NCBI GenBank assembly: GCA_030062745.1
Contig: CP099848.1
Location: 23,624,378-23,688,377, forward strand
Length of the DNA stretch: 64,000 nt
Reading direction: 5' to 3'
From: Capitulum mitella
Lineage: Eukaryota; Arthropoda; Thecostraca; Pollicipedomorpha; Pollicipedidae
This document shows, piece after piece, positions 13,227 through 26,100 of the stretch; position 1 is the stretch's first letter; the number at the start of each line of letters is the position of its first letter. The translations under genes and the position numbers were made by a program. The notes beneath the pieces were generated by a model. It was given only the letters and a program-made list of their open reading frames with translations. It was not told the DNA's origin and made no database searches.

Positions 13227-13599
13227 TGGTCTCTTCGGACATCTTCCAAGGACGCCTGCCTCCCTGAAATGCAGGTGACAGCGCCCGTTTTTTAAAGGTG
13301 TGCTGGCACTGGTAAACGCTCACCGATCATCACACTGTCACATTGTCACATGATAACGCTGCTGATGAGTGGTCGCCCAGCTGTGTCCGCGGACTGAGCG
13401 ACAGCCCAATCACGCCCACATGTCAGCTGAGGCCGCTGTTTGAGGGCTGAACGGTCGCGCACCGGAGCGCTGTTCTCGACTGAATCTGACCGCCTGTTAC
13501 AGACCGTGCAGGGTATTTATTTACTACACGACAGCCGTGCCTTAACGTCTCTCGACCGCACTTACGCACAGTGACCTCTGTTGACACTGATGCGGGCGG

Positions 13600-14170
13600 C
13601 GGCGGGAGACTGTGGGCCACCGCCGCGGCAGCTGACCCCTGTCGACCTCTGTCGTGACCCGAGGTCGTCCGGCCGCCGCCCGCGAGCGCTGCGCGGCCGG
13701 CCGCGCTGCGCGTGCTCGGCGGATGTGTCAGCCGACAGCCGGTCCCCCGCCCCCGGCCGCCGCCGCCGGCGCGTTTTTACGCGCCGTCCTTTTTTACCGG
13801 GGCTGTTTTTTGTTTTGGGTTTTATCTATGGGGATTGATTGTAGTAGGATCGCGGGGAGGGCGGCCGGCGCGGCGGCGCGCCAGTCGGCGCTCGGTCGAC
13901 GTCGGAGTGGGGCGCGCGCGGCGCGCGTGGCAGCGGCGGCGGCGGAGGCATGCCCACGCCCGGCATGGAGCCGCACAGAGAGTCGCTGTTCCCGCGGGAG
14001 CGCGGCGCGGCGCCTGCCAAGCTGGCCGCCCGCGCCAGCGACGAGGCTGAGCCGCACGGTCTGGCGCCGGCCGCCGCCTCAGGTGAGAGAGCGGCGCAGG
14101 CAGCGGCCCCGACAGGGACGGGAGGTCAGCGGAGACCGGTCTGGAGGGCGCTGATGGAGTGATGGCGTGG
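13600..14170. promoter_or_regulatory. CpG-rich island around nab exon 1, candidate promoter
   Basis: A CpG-dense stretch surrounds the preferred first exon. Upstream of the ATG are T-runs in GC-rich DNA (about 13770-13815), then a GGC/GCG-rich leader. No TATA box was seen, so a dispersed CpG-type promoter is the simplest reading. The transcription start cannot be placed from sequence alone. Confidence 0.5.
13950..14082 (+). CDS. nab: nab exon 1 (N-terminus), preferred
   Basis: Opens [19 protein letters not shown] and ends APAAAS plus one base before gtgaga. A second in-frame ATG at 13965 (ggcATGgag) has the better start context. The 44-residue N-terminus is Ala/Pro/Glu-rich and precedes NCD1. 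The donor leaves phase 1, which exon 2 needs: G joins TG to make a Val codon. The N-terminus of NAB proteins is poorly conserved, so the evidence is frame, donor, phase and CpG context, not homology. Confidence 0.6.
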
Positions 14171-17100
14171 CGGTGTGGTGGTCGCCTCGGGGCGGATGGC
14201 TCGTTGCTCATTGGATTTGGTACTTGAGCGCCACTGTTACACGTTTACCGCAGTTATCACTGACATCAATGCTAGTTATAATTTCTGCGTTAGGCGTGTT
14301 AAAATCAGACTGCGTTCGTGGCTTTTTGTCCTGGCCAGGTTTAATACGCTGAACGTTGAACGAAAAACTCGACTTGTTTGACTGTGTGCTGCTGAGTACT
14401 AAATCCTTTGGCAGTCAAGCTGTTTGCGAGGTATCTTGAGTTAGGTTGATTACTCCGCCTCGTTCTAGGCCGTCGTGATTTTCAAAGCAACAATAATTCC
14501 TCCGGTTTTCCTGTTAAGCGGCTCCTACCACACGAATGGATCATATACGGATTACGAACGGATCATACGACTGTCTATTGATTTAGCTGTGCCAGGCACA
14601 GATCTAGTTGTCTCGACTTGGAAAAGAGCAACGACGTGAAACGAGTTCCATCCGTTTCCCAACAGAAGGCAAAAACAGGATTCCAGCAAAACAGAAAATT
14701 TTGATGTTTTGGTAGTAATAAACAGGTCACCGTTCGTTTCAACTTTTAGAATTTAAGTGGTTAGCTTGTTTTGATTGCTAAAATTTTTAACTGAACGATG
14801 ACAGTTGTGAATTAAAAGACGTTAGAGTATTTTTGCTTCCTTTGAATGGTTCAGTGTCGACGATTTCTTTGTTTAGTATCTTAAAACGCGAAAAGCGAGC
14901 GGGTTAATCCCGTAATTCACACAATGACTTATCCATGATTTGGTTTTAAAATACGGAACACTCCCTAGGCACTTGTCAGGATAGCGTTTCGTTGCTTCTG
15001 TTCCGCGGAAAAAGACAGATTCCAGTGGGGCTAAAGCCATTTCGTTACGGTATTTGCCTTTATGTCAATGATCCTATTTCCGAATGGTAGTTTTTCACCG
15101 GGTCAAGCTTCCTGCTTGACCATTACCACGCCGGAAGGCTGAAGAAAGGTTCACTTTCAGTTCTATGTTTCTTTTTTTGTCAGGAACGGGGAACATCTAA
15201 TTCCTATTCAATATAATGTTTTGTACCCAAGGCATTCATCTAAATCAGCATTAATCTGATTCGACAGCTCCTTCGAACTGCCACTGACCTCGATTGGACT
15301 AGTAACGAACTATCGACAGAGCATTCCATCTAGGGAATGCTTCGATGGCAAGGAACATTTGCGAAGCAGGAGCGGCAACCAAACCGATGGTATCTTTTGA
15401 GGCCGGGTACCCTTTTGCGACTGCCATGGTAACTGCCGCGGGTCTCTGTTCTACGTCTGAAGAACATAACACATAGTCGACGTGAGCCTTTTCTGCTCAC
15501 GTGGGATTTGAAAACTAAAACGTATCTTGGGGGCGTCTTGGAGACTCACGTTGTTAACATTATCTGGTGCTTCTTTAGGAGATGTTAATTTTTCGGATAA
15601 CTGGGATGTCATTTTTTAACATTCATGGGCGCAAATAGACCTCTTTCCCTGACCCTTGGGTCCAATGTGTTCTTTCGTTTGTTATGTCTTGGATCTAGTA
15701 AATGGTTGCATTAAATACAAGATGCGGACAAGAAAGACCAAAGGTATGATGGCGGTTCCATTGCATCATTTGTTGTCTGTTTCTCTGGTATCGTTTTGCA
15801 GCCGAAAAGGTCACTGAACGGGAGGAACCCAGGTCTAGGCTGAAGAGTCATTCACCTTTACGCAGACGACGACCACGCATCGTTGTGTTCGCGCGATAAC
15901 CGTGGTCGGGCCTATCATCATGCCGGGCTCTGGACTGTTTGCTGGTTTGTTCAGCGCCCACACTACGGCCTCGCCAACTGACTCATGTCCGGGTTATTTG
16001 CCGCAAACGGGCGCCGCTGGGTCGTGGCTCGATCCACACTAAGCTCTTCAAAAGTGGAAACCGTAGAGAGCCACGAGAAGTGCATGGTGAATGTGTCTCA
16101 TATGAGGTCTTCTCAAACTCTAGTCCTAAAATGCCACAGTGTCTGACCATGCCTCCGTACAAAATCACTGCTTCTGAAGATTGTCTGCTGCACGGAAGAG
16201 TTTGTACAATACTGGAGGGCACGTTTTTGACGCACGTCTCTGAGGGACTTTGACTATGCGTGGATCAGATTGGCGCCAATTCATGGCAGATTGTTTTTTT
16301 TTTAAGATAGCTGATAATTTGGCATGGCCCGGTGAATGCCATTAAATGGCGACCGTAAAGGGAGTCCTTTCAACGGTTCAGACCCATTAAAGAAACATCT
16401 TAATCTTGCTTGTTGCCTCGTGTGCCGTTCTTCCTTCGTCCGAGTGTGCATCACAACCCTTGGCTGGCTGTAAGTCGGTTCAGTGCCGTGCCCTGAAACG
16501 ACGCGAAACCCGAGTCGCCGCACGGCGGGATCGTCTGCGAACAGAGCCGATCAGGACGTGTCGGAGCTCCGCCGAACGGTGTATCGATCCCGCTGCGAGC
16601 ACAAAGGCCGAGCGCCGGAACGCGATGAGACTGAAGCAGGCTGGAACGGTGCAGCGACACCGGCCGGCCTGTCCCCGGCCGGGGTGTACGTGCCAGATCC
16701 GCCCCCCCCCCCCGCCCCCGGCTCCGCTCGCCTCGTGGAAGTATTCCCCGAGATCCTGTGCTCAAATCATTCCCCGATCTCCGTGAGTCCGCCGCTGAGT
16801 TTTGACAGCGTCCGAAATCCGACAGTGAAATAAAAAAGGCAGTTTTACATTGATGCAGTAGACTCATATGAGATGGGGCATTTTTGCGGCGAACAATGGA
16901 CGATAGGGAATTTTAGCTCCAGATGGTGCCCACCTGATTCCGGGACGTTCTTCTCAGCGAAAGCGGTCACCTTCATTCACCACGCAGAAACATACAGCGC
17001 GTAGCAAGGCTGGTTTTGTGGTAAACAGTTACCCAGCGGGTCCCTGACACACCCTTCCTCGGGGATAACGCCCCGTTGGTTGCACAATGGCCCGCTCCCA

Positions 17101-20100
17101 GCCAGCTGACGTGGCGTGCCTGGAGCGGCGTTGTGATTCTACCGCCGTTATTCTTTCGCCGCGTTGACTGCTCGGGTAATTCATTGGGTAATCATTGACG
17201 CTGGTTGTTGCGGGAAACGACGAAACCTGCGAGGTCGGCCGGACTCAGACCAGTCCGGACTCAGGACTGGGGCAGAGTCCGGACTCAGAACTCGGGCAGA
17301 GTGCGGTGCTCGCGGTCCGAGGCGTGGCGGTCTGCTCGGCCCGGGGCCGCGCCGGGCCACCCTCCCCTGTGCTCGACAGTCCAGGCAGCCGCGGCCCGAA
17401 GGCTGATGTGTCCGGCAGCTCTCTGAAAGCGAGCCACCAACTAAGGGCTCCGTCTGAAATTGCGTGTGAAGAAAAGCACATCTCTGTCGCTTTACGACCT
17501 GAAGTTCGACGGTGTCCCACCGTCTCGACCTTTAAAGACACACCGCTTGGCTTTGTATCCATGATACCTGTATTTCAACAGAAAATGTGGGAGCTCCGTG
17601 AACTTTGACTGGCAGCTTCCCATTTTTCCAGTCAAAAGGAAAGGCGATGAACAGCCTGGGTCGGGCCACAGCGGTCTTCAATCTCATTCTTGCTCCTTGT
17701 CGTTACAGTGACGATGACGTCACAGCCCACCAACGAGTCGGAGCTGCAGCTTTACAGGGTGCTGCAGCACGCCAACCTGCTCAGCTACTACGACACCTTC
17801 ATCAGCCAAGGTAGGCTGCTGACCGTTCGTTTGATGGTCGGGCTGGAGGCCAGGTTTCCTGCGGTAATGCAGCGCCGGTCAGGTCTTTATGTGTTCGCAA
17901 TCAGGCGCGCTTGATCGTTAGGAGGTGGTGTTCAGTCACGCGCTCCTGATCTACGTCGGTTGGCTCTTATTAATGTCTCAGATTACTCAGACGGCTCATG
18001 ACCGCAGGTACTGCTCGTGCGGCCAGCACCGATCCAAAAACCCATCTGAACAGGAAATGCTTACCACTCACTGTCCAGGACTCCTCATTCCGCACTGGCT
18101 CGTCTGTCGCCAAGTTCGCTGTCGCATTCTATTTTACCCCTGCACGGCGATTTTTCGTAAAAGTCGCGGTGAAACCTCAGATCAGTTACGCCGACTGAGC
18201 TCTGCAGCTAATCCGGCATCTGTAGCCTGATCCTGCGATATCTTTATATTCCTTCGAAAAAGTCGCTTCAGAGCGAGCGGCAGGAGCAAGCTCGGTCAGC
18301 TTGTGCGCCTTGACAGCACCGAGAAAGCGAGGACGATCGGCGGCATGCATGCCGCAAAAACTGCTCCACAGGGAAGGATGGCGGTGACGGCAGGAGTTCC
18401 CCACGTTCAGGGCAAAATTGAGAAGCGGGAGACCCCGCCACACGCCACATTTTTCGGCGTGCATTGGCTGGCGTTTCCCAGTCGGCGTTAAGAGGGGACT
18501 TAACTGACATTGAGCACAGTCGGGTGATGATCTGTACCATCCCTGCGACGGCCCAAGGTCACGTGATGGAACCGCGAACGGGTAAACCAGACCAACAGTC
18601 CCAAAACCGTGGTTCTGAGTTGGCAGCGCAAACATTGACCAGCGCGGTGACAACAAGCGCTGGCCTGCAGTGCTGCTGATCCTTTTCCTTCCCAGTCGCG
18701 TGCCGGCGCCGTCTCCCTCCCCGCCCCATCCGAGGGTCCAGTGACGAGTGGGCCCGTCATTGATTGGTCCGCGCCCGGAACCAGCGGCCAATGAGCGTCC
18801 ATGACCGAGGGAGGGCCAGCCGGTGCCGCCAAGGACGCGTCCTGCGTGGGTCTGCGCGTCAGGCTCCCGTGCCGTTGATAGAATGAGACAGACCGGACCG
18901 CGGAATGATCCTGCCGTCGGAGCAACGGCGGGCGTTTCCCGTCGTGGGATGTCCGCTTCTTCCTTCGTTTTTCAGTGACCGTCCGTTTCAGTTACATAAA
19001 AGTAGCTTTGTCATTTGGTAGCTGCAGAGACCTAATGGTCCTTGGAGCCGCGTTGCAATCGACGAGAAACCGCAGTGAAAGTGATATTTGACACGTAGAA
19101 TGGCCGAGTGCTCTACAGTTACCAAAAGCACACGGCTGTGCAAATGTTTTCAACGCCTGCCGACTCAAACGAAACATCGACCTTACAGCCTGTCAAAGAG
19201 CAATCACGCGAAGGCACTGGCGAGAGCAGTAGTCTGCTCCCAGGTGTTTATTCGCCTATTTGCAACCTTCTCGACGGCCTAGGTCATTTCTTTTGGTCAC
19301 CTCCTCGCGGCGGTTTTCGCGGAATGGAAATGGGCACCTTCCCGTCTGTCCCCTTACTTACTTGCGATGTCTGCACGTGGCCTGGTCTTTGCCGGGCAGC
19401 GATTTACACTGCTCCAGAAGAATGAGCATTAATTCTGGCCTGATACATTTTGGATGCAGGATTTTTTCAAGCTGACATGGCCAAAGTTATTTTAGGCGAC
19501 CCCATGCAATATCGAAGACGGACGACGCTAATATTCTCCTTAATGGGCAGTGCAGCCATCCTGCATTCCCACCGTCTCCAACGGGTGTGTGTGTGGGTGT
19601 GCGTGTGTGTGTGGGTGTGCGTGTGTGTGTGCGCGCATGCGTGCATGTGTGTGTGTTGTGGCTCGTTGCCCCATTCGTTCTGACAGAGATCTGTGTGGCA
19701 TTTGTTTCAGTAAAGGCCTTTTCTTTTCAAAATGCCTTCACATTATTTTTCTCTGTCTGCAGGTGGTGACGACGTGCAGCAGCTGTGTGAAGCGGGCGAG
19801 GAAGAGTTTCTAGAAATCATGGCCCTGGTCGGCATGGCCTCGAAACCGCTGCACGTGCGCCGTCTGCAGAAGGCCCTCCAAGAATGGATAAGCTCACCAG
19901 GTACGCAACACTGCCAGCAGGCCGTCAGAGTTTCTTTTTTCCAGACTTGATCCAGTCAGCAACAGTTCAGCAGTAGTTGTGCTGACGAGCGCCAAGGACG
20001 CACGCTAAGCTACCAGGTTATATATCATTGGTTTATAGTTTATGGCTACAGATGAAGCATCTTTCTATCAGTGAAAAAGTCCGACCTGGGCTACCGGAAC

Positions 20101-23100
20101 GACACGTCGTTGATGAATCTCCTTTTCTTTTTAACGGCAACTGTGCTCCAGCATTTTTAGAACTTCTGAGGGTCAGGCTTCAGATGCTTTAAAAGGCCAT
20201 CCGATTAACATTTCCGCGCCATTTTCGGCGTTTTAGCCGGGCTAAAATGTTCCGTAGGCTGTCGCGGTCTCTCCCTCAGAAAGCGAGCAGGAACTCATTA
20301 AAAACAAATCCAATCCCCGCATTGCCTATTGCACTAGCCGAGCATTCAATAGAGAAATGACCTACGTTTCATATCCCCATGTAGTGTTGTCTTTGAGAGA
20401 AACGTTTGAGCAGCATTGCACTGTAATAACGGAGACACGGGCGTGGACGGGCCGATCAGGTCCCAGTTCTGAAGAACGGAATTCGATATACAGGCATCAT
20501 GAAATCCGCGATAGGAGTGTGAGCAATTGAGTGCCAGTGAACAGGATGTATTTTCATCAACTGAAGCATTCACACACTCACGAATCATGATGAGGGCAGA
20601 ACGAAGGTCTAGCATTGCTAGCCCACGTGTGTCATAAATTCAACAAATGCTACATGTACTCTCTCGACGGCGTGCCGAAGGGTGCTGTACGCAAGACGGT
20701 GGGCGTGGAATGGAAAAGGCACTTTTCATCGCATCGGAAAACATTGTCCAGATTCTTTGCCTAAGGCCTGAAATTCCAACGCATGTCCTTTCCCATATTC
20801 TTCAGTCATCTCACTATGCTGTACAACCAGCGATTTACATAATCGTACAGTACATGCGTGCGTACATGGTTTAATAGGTGATAAGGCTTAGCCTATAAAA
20901 TTAAAAAGCTGGCGAGGAGGCGATCAGGATGGATCTCCATTTGCAACAGAGTGCTTATATATCCCCCACAGCTCATCTGTGCACAGTCGAAGTGGGTGAT
21001 CGTGATTTACTTCCTAATTGTCACGCTGATTGGTAGGTTGAGTAACTCCTAAACGTCTGCTAAACGCCCTCGGAAGGTAGCTTATGTTCTGGAAGCCTAT
21101 CTTTTCCGATATTGTACTGATTTATACCTTGCTTTCTATAGAAAAAGGCCAGCCTATTGAAGCTGAGAATGACTGCAATATACATTCATGCAATTTCTTG
21201 CCGGGAGCATAAGTGCTGCTGCCTAAAAAAGGCCAAAAGCAGCCAAAGGCAATTTATTTTTCTGTCTCAGGACAATCCCATCGACATGTGTGACCAATGC
21301 ATGCGTATTTGACCTGACTGCAATACGTTTCTTTGCGCGCAATCGCCGGCGAGGCGTTGAAATAGGACGGTTCCGCTCCCTGCCGAGTGGCCGCCGCTCT
21401 TGGCATCAGCAGCAGACTGCCTGATCGCAGACGTCATATCATCTGTTGTTCGAGATCTGAGGCGGCGATAAAAACTGTTTATTCCACCCCTGCCTGCAGC
21501 GCGTGCAGCGGCCGCTGAAAAAGTCGACTTGCAGTGGCTGCTGCAAACAAGTTTTTCGTCTTCCTGGGGCAGTCATTACCGAGGCGCTCCAGTCGAGTAA
21601 CGGGCCCCGACCTCGGCCGTCTCGGCTCCGCTCCGGGCGACCCCCGTCTCCCGCCGCCCCCCCCCCCCACCCCGGCTCCGACTGCTGCATCGCTTCCGGG
21701 ACTGACTTTGCGCAAGGCCTGTGAGATGGACGTAGGGTGAAACACGTGCGTAATGAGTACACTGATTTTTCAGGGAGAAGACCTTTAGTTTTTTTGAGTA
21801 GCAAAAACTGCTTGAGTCTAAATTCCGGAATCACCTGGCGAGGGAGCGGAGCCCGGTCGTAACGTGTATGGTAAAATTTGCCTCGAGAAAAGACAGTGAA
21901 GTAGCATGATGTTGGCGGAAACGTATTGGTTGCGCATGCATGACAAACGTATTGAATGATCCATGCGTATATGCATATGAAATGTAAACGCAGCAATGAA
22001 GGCCCAACTCGATTCGAACCGAGACATGAAATTCTGGCCGTTGTATTCTCCATTTTAATGCTGGTTTGTGTGAGGAATGTAGCAAATGTGTTGCTGTGAG
22101 ACCTATGCTGCTTTTTTAACTCCATAGGCGACTTAATACTGCCGGTAGTAATACTAAATTAACTAAAAGATAAAAATATTGTGACGTTGCAATACATGAG
22201 GCTTCCGAGTAACGAGCAGGCTACCAGCGATTTAAGAAATATCTTTTGCGTGTCCTTAGCGTTTCCCATCCAACCAAATTACCCCTGATCGTCGGAAGTA
22301 GATTTTTGCAAGCATTATAATGAACGCAGTGGATTTGTTTAATAATGACGTTGTCAAGTAGCTGCAGAGATTCTTATTCGTTTAAATAAGGCCACATCGA
22401 TGTCAATGAGAAACTTGCGAGGCCTCATTGATGACAGAATGCAAATTGGCAACAGATGTTAAGAAATTGGTCCCTAGCAACCAAGAAGCTAAGCTCATGA
22501 AAGGCCTAAAACGGAACCCTCAGGTAATTAAACCAAAGACTTTTCAAGGCTGTTCGCGCTGTTAAAATTATGATCGGGTGATAAATTCATACTAAAAACT
22601 CCCGTATACATCAGCAGAATGCTATGTTGGCCATGACAGTGTTGTGTGAAAAGAACATCACCTATTCACAGAGATTCTCCTTTTATGGTGAGGGTTGTAT
22701 TCTCTGGAGCCTATCGAGGTTGGTGGCAAAAGACTTGTTCGGAGGAAATATTGTCAAATAATCCCACGTTCTATTATCACATTCCATGTACTTACGTGCC
22801 TCCAAATCTCCTAGTGGTTCAAGCAGCCATTTAGAAATTTTGCGTGTCGAAAACAAAATGAAGGTAATGACTCTAGGTCAGTGACGCTACAGCAGCATTT
22901 GCGATCTCTGTCTTTTGTGTGAGCTCGCACGCCGATTTAAGACACTTTCTTAAAAAGGAAACTTCACGTAGAGCACGTTTAGTGATTGCACTTGCGGTTC
23001 CTGGAGGTTGTGTTTAAGGTCTGGCTGCAAGCCGAGACGAGTCGTTTTTGTCTCGCCCGGCTGCATCGCCATTGCGGCGCGGGGGTTTTTCAGGACAGTA

Positions 23101-26100
23101 GCGCCCGAGCGAACATAAGCACGTTAGACCGCCGCTCGGCAGCGCATCTGAGTCCAGAACCGCTCGAAAACAAGGAGTACCGCTCAAAAACGGCGCTAAA
23201 AACATCCCTGATCGAACTGCTGGAGCACTTCTGGTTCACGTGAGACGCGGCAAGATCGTTCATGATATGACAGCCGAGGCAGACACCCGGTTAGAGGCGG
23301 GCTGGAAGCTGTAGACCTCCAGCAGCGCGGCTGCCGGCTTGTGCCAGACATGAATGCAAGGTGAACGCATGCCACTTATTGGTATCCACCGTGAACTAAT
23401 GTTATTAAGTAATGGGCAATAAGGGTTCCCTCGGGCAGTAAGGCCCGAAGGAACCCTTATTTTGTCCATAAAACACTCTTCATTGTGAGCAAGTGTTCAT
23501 GTTTCCTTTCGCTGAGAATGAAACGCAGTCATTGTGTTTTACAGAGGTAAATAAGTACATGTAACATCTTCACCATAAATTGACACCTTTGAGTGCCACG
23601 ATAAGACGATGGCAGATCCGCTCAGTAGCTAGGCTTTTCGACAGCGTATAATTGTTTTGATGACAAACCGTTCAGACTCTCAGACCGGGGAACTGGGCCG
23701 CCTCTGTCTGCTGTCTGTTGTCCCCCGTTAGCAATTTCTGACGTCCGCTGTCCTGTGTCCGCATTGTCAGCTGTCCGCTGAGCGCTGCCCGCTGTTTCCA
23801 CTGTCGGCTGAGCGCTACTTCAGCTCTGTTCGCCTGTCGGCCGATCGTTTCCTCAGCGTTGTTCGTCTGTCAGCAGAGCGCTGAATTCCTCAGCGTTGTT
23901 CGTCTGTCGTCTGAACGCTGCCTCAGCGTTGTTCGTCTGTCGTCTGAGCGCTGCCTCAGCGTTGTTCGCCTGTCGACTGAGCGGTTCCTCAGCTCTGTTC
24001 GCCTGCCGACTGAGCGCTGCCTCAGCGTTGTTCGTCTGTCGTCTGAGCGCTTCCTCAGCGCTGTTCGTCTGTCGTCTGAGCGCTTCCTCAGCTCTGTTCG
24101 CCTGTCGACTGAGCGCTGCCTCAGCGCTGTTCGTCTGTCGACTGAGCGCTGCCTCAGCTCTGTTCGCCTGTCGACTGAGCGCTGCCTCAGCGCTGTTCGT
24201 CTGTCGACTGAGCGCTGCCTCAGCTCTGTTCGTCTGTCGTCTGAGCGCTGCCGGTGCCCCTCAGGCCGGTTCCAGGTGCCGATCGTGCCGCTGCCGGCCG
24301 TCAGTCTGCTGCCGACCAGAGCTCCTGCGGTCCAGCCGGGTCCCGCCTCGACGCCCGCTCCGGCCCGGCCCACTCCGTCTCCGCCGTCGCCGTCAGCGCC
24401 GCCTCCGGCCGTGGCCAGCCCGTCACCGAGCCTGGGCAGGGAGAGGGACCAGCCGCCGTCGCCCAGCCCGTCACAGGTACACGTCCCGAGCCCCGGCAGG
24501 GGAGGACCTGACGCCGTCACCCAGCCTGTCACAGGTACACGTCCCGAGCCCCGGCAGGGGAGGACCTGACACCGTCACCCAGCCTGTCACAGGTACACGT
24601 ACCGAGTCCCCGGCAGGGGAGGACCTGACACCGTCACCCAGTCCCTCACAGGTACACGTCCCGAGCCCTGGCAGGGGAGGACCTGACACCGTCACCCAGT
24701 CCCTCACAGGTACACGTCCCGAGCCTCGGCAGGGGAGGACCTGACACCGTCACCCAGCCTGTCACAGGTACACGTACCGAGTCCCGGCAGGGGAGGACCT
24801 GACGCCGTCACCCAGTCCGTCACAGGTGCACGTCCTGAGCCCTGGCAGGGGAGGACCTGACACCGCCACCCAGTCCCTCACAGGTACACGTCCCAAGCCT
24901 CGGCAGGGGAGGACCTGACACCGTTACCCAGCCTGTCACAGGTACACGTACCGAGCCCCGGCAGGGGAGGACCTGGCACCGTCATCCGGCCTCTCACAGG
25001 CACACGTCCCATGGTCAGATGCAGCCAGCTGTCGCAATCACCACAAGCCGAACAATTACCGTTCCCAATGTGAAAAAGGAGAGATACGGACTGCACGCAA
25101 CGCGAGGCCTATTATTTTAGCCATTGTTGCCCGTGCACGCCCGTGGATGTCTTTTTTGTGTCGGCCTGAAGAGGGCAGAGCTCCCAGACGACCGGCAAAT
25201 CGTGGGCTGAGCGGTGCCCAGGCGACTGACCAGTCGGCGACTGGGCCTAACCATGCTGCCGATCGCTCATTGACTGGGCCCTACCCAGGCGACTGACCGA
25301 CCGGCTGCCCTCAGGACAGCCGTGACCAGACGCTGTGGCAGCTGCAGCGGGCGGCCGACGCCGGCGGCGCCGACTCGTACCCCAGCTCCGGCTCGCCGCA
25401 GCTGCCCACGCCCGTGCTGCTCGAGTCGCAGGTGCAGCGGCTGGCCGAGTCGGCCGCGCGGGTCGCCAAGACGCTGCCCTCTTTCGAGCCGCGCGCTCCC
25501 AACAGCAAGAAGAAAATATGCCGAGAGCTGGAGGTGAGTCTAGTGTGGTGTTTGGTGGCGGTGTTACTTCTGAGGTTTCGTGTGATTCATTTACGAAATA
25601 CGCCATATTCATGAGGTTCGTGAGCTGCTGAGAGAACACAGACAGAAAAATTAGTAGTCGTGATTCAGAATAAAATGAGCGACTCAAAAGTTGCCAGCGT
25701 AGATGGGGCGTGAAAGATAGGGCTGAACCAGGCAGGATACAGAGTAAGGGCTGTAGGACCTTTTCTGTGCCACAAATGTTTCTTAGTTTCACGGGAAACA
25801 AGTACGTGGCACTGTGTTTTGCTGTCGAGTCCAGCTATTCACCCCTTTCAGTGTTTCAACTGCGGCACGGTTTTGGAATTTCCAAATCACGGGTCAAAAA
25901 GAAAATGCTGTTTTATTAACGTTGTATCCCACCAGGTAGTAAGAAAGTCAGACAGACGAGAGAGAGGGTGGGGAAGAGAGAGAGGGGAAAAGATGGAGAG
26001 AGGGAGGGACAGAGAGGTAGAAAAGGAGACTGGGAGGGCAAAGCGTCTAACTGGTGCTCAGACGAGACGGAAGGGCTCGTGCCCCATTCAAGTCCCCACA

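Noticed and set aside
18186-18791. 201-codon open frame on the - strand
   Set aside because: It lies over nab intron 2, has no recognisable domain, and GC-rich DNA here gives long frames on both strands.
22005-22027. tRNA gene from a GGTTCGAATCG word on the - strand
   Set aside because: There is no A box at the right distance and no cloverleaf could be drawn.
23870-24532. 220-codon open frame on the - strand
   Set aside because: It is the reverse reading of the 33-bp minisatellite, whose unit length keeps all frames open.
23896-24744. 282-codon open frame on the + strand
   Set aside because: It runs through both minisatellites in a frame other than exon 4; it is repeat translation rather than a gene, although pseudo-acceptor use would enter it.
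24477-25010. Possible CRISPR-like array
   Set aside because: Units are directly tandem without unique spacers, in a eukaryotic gene.
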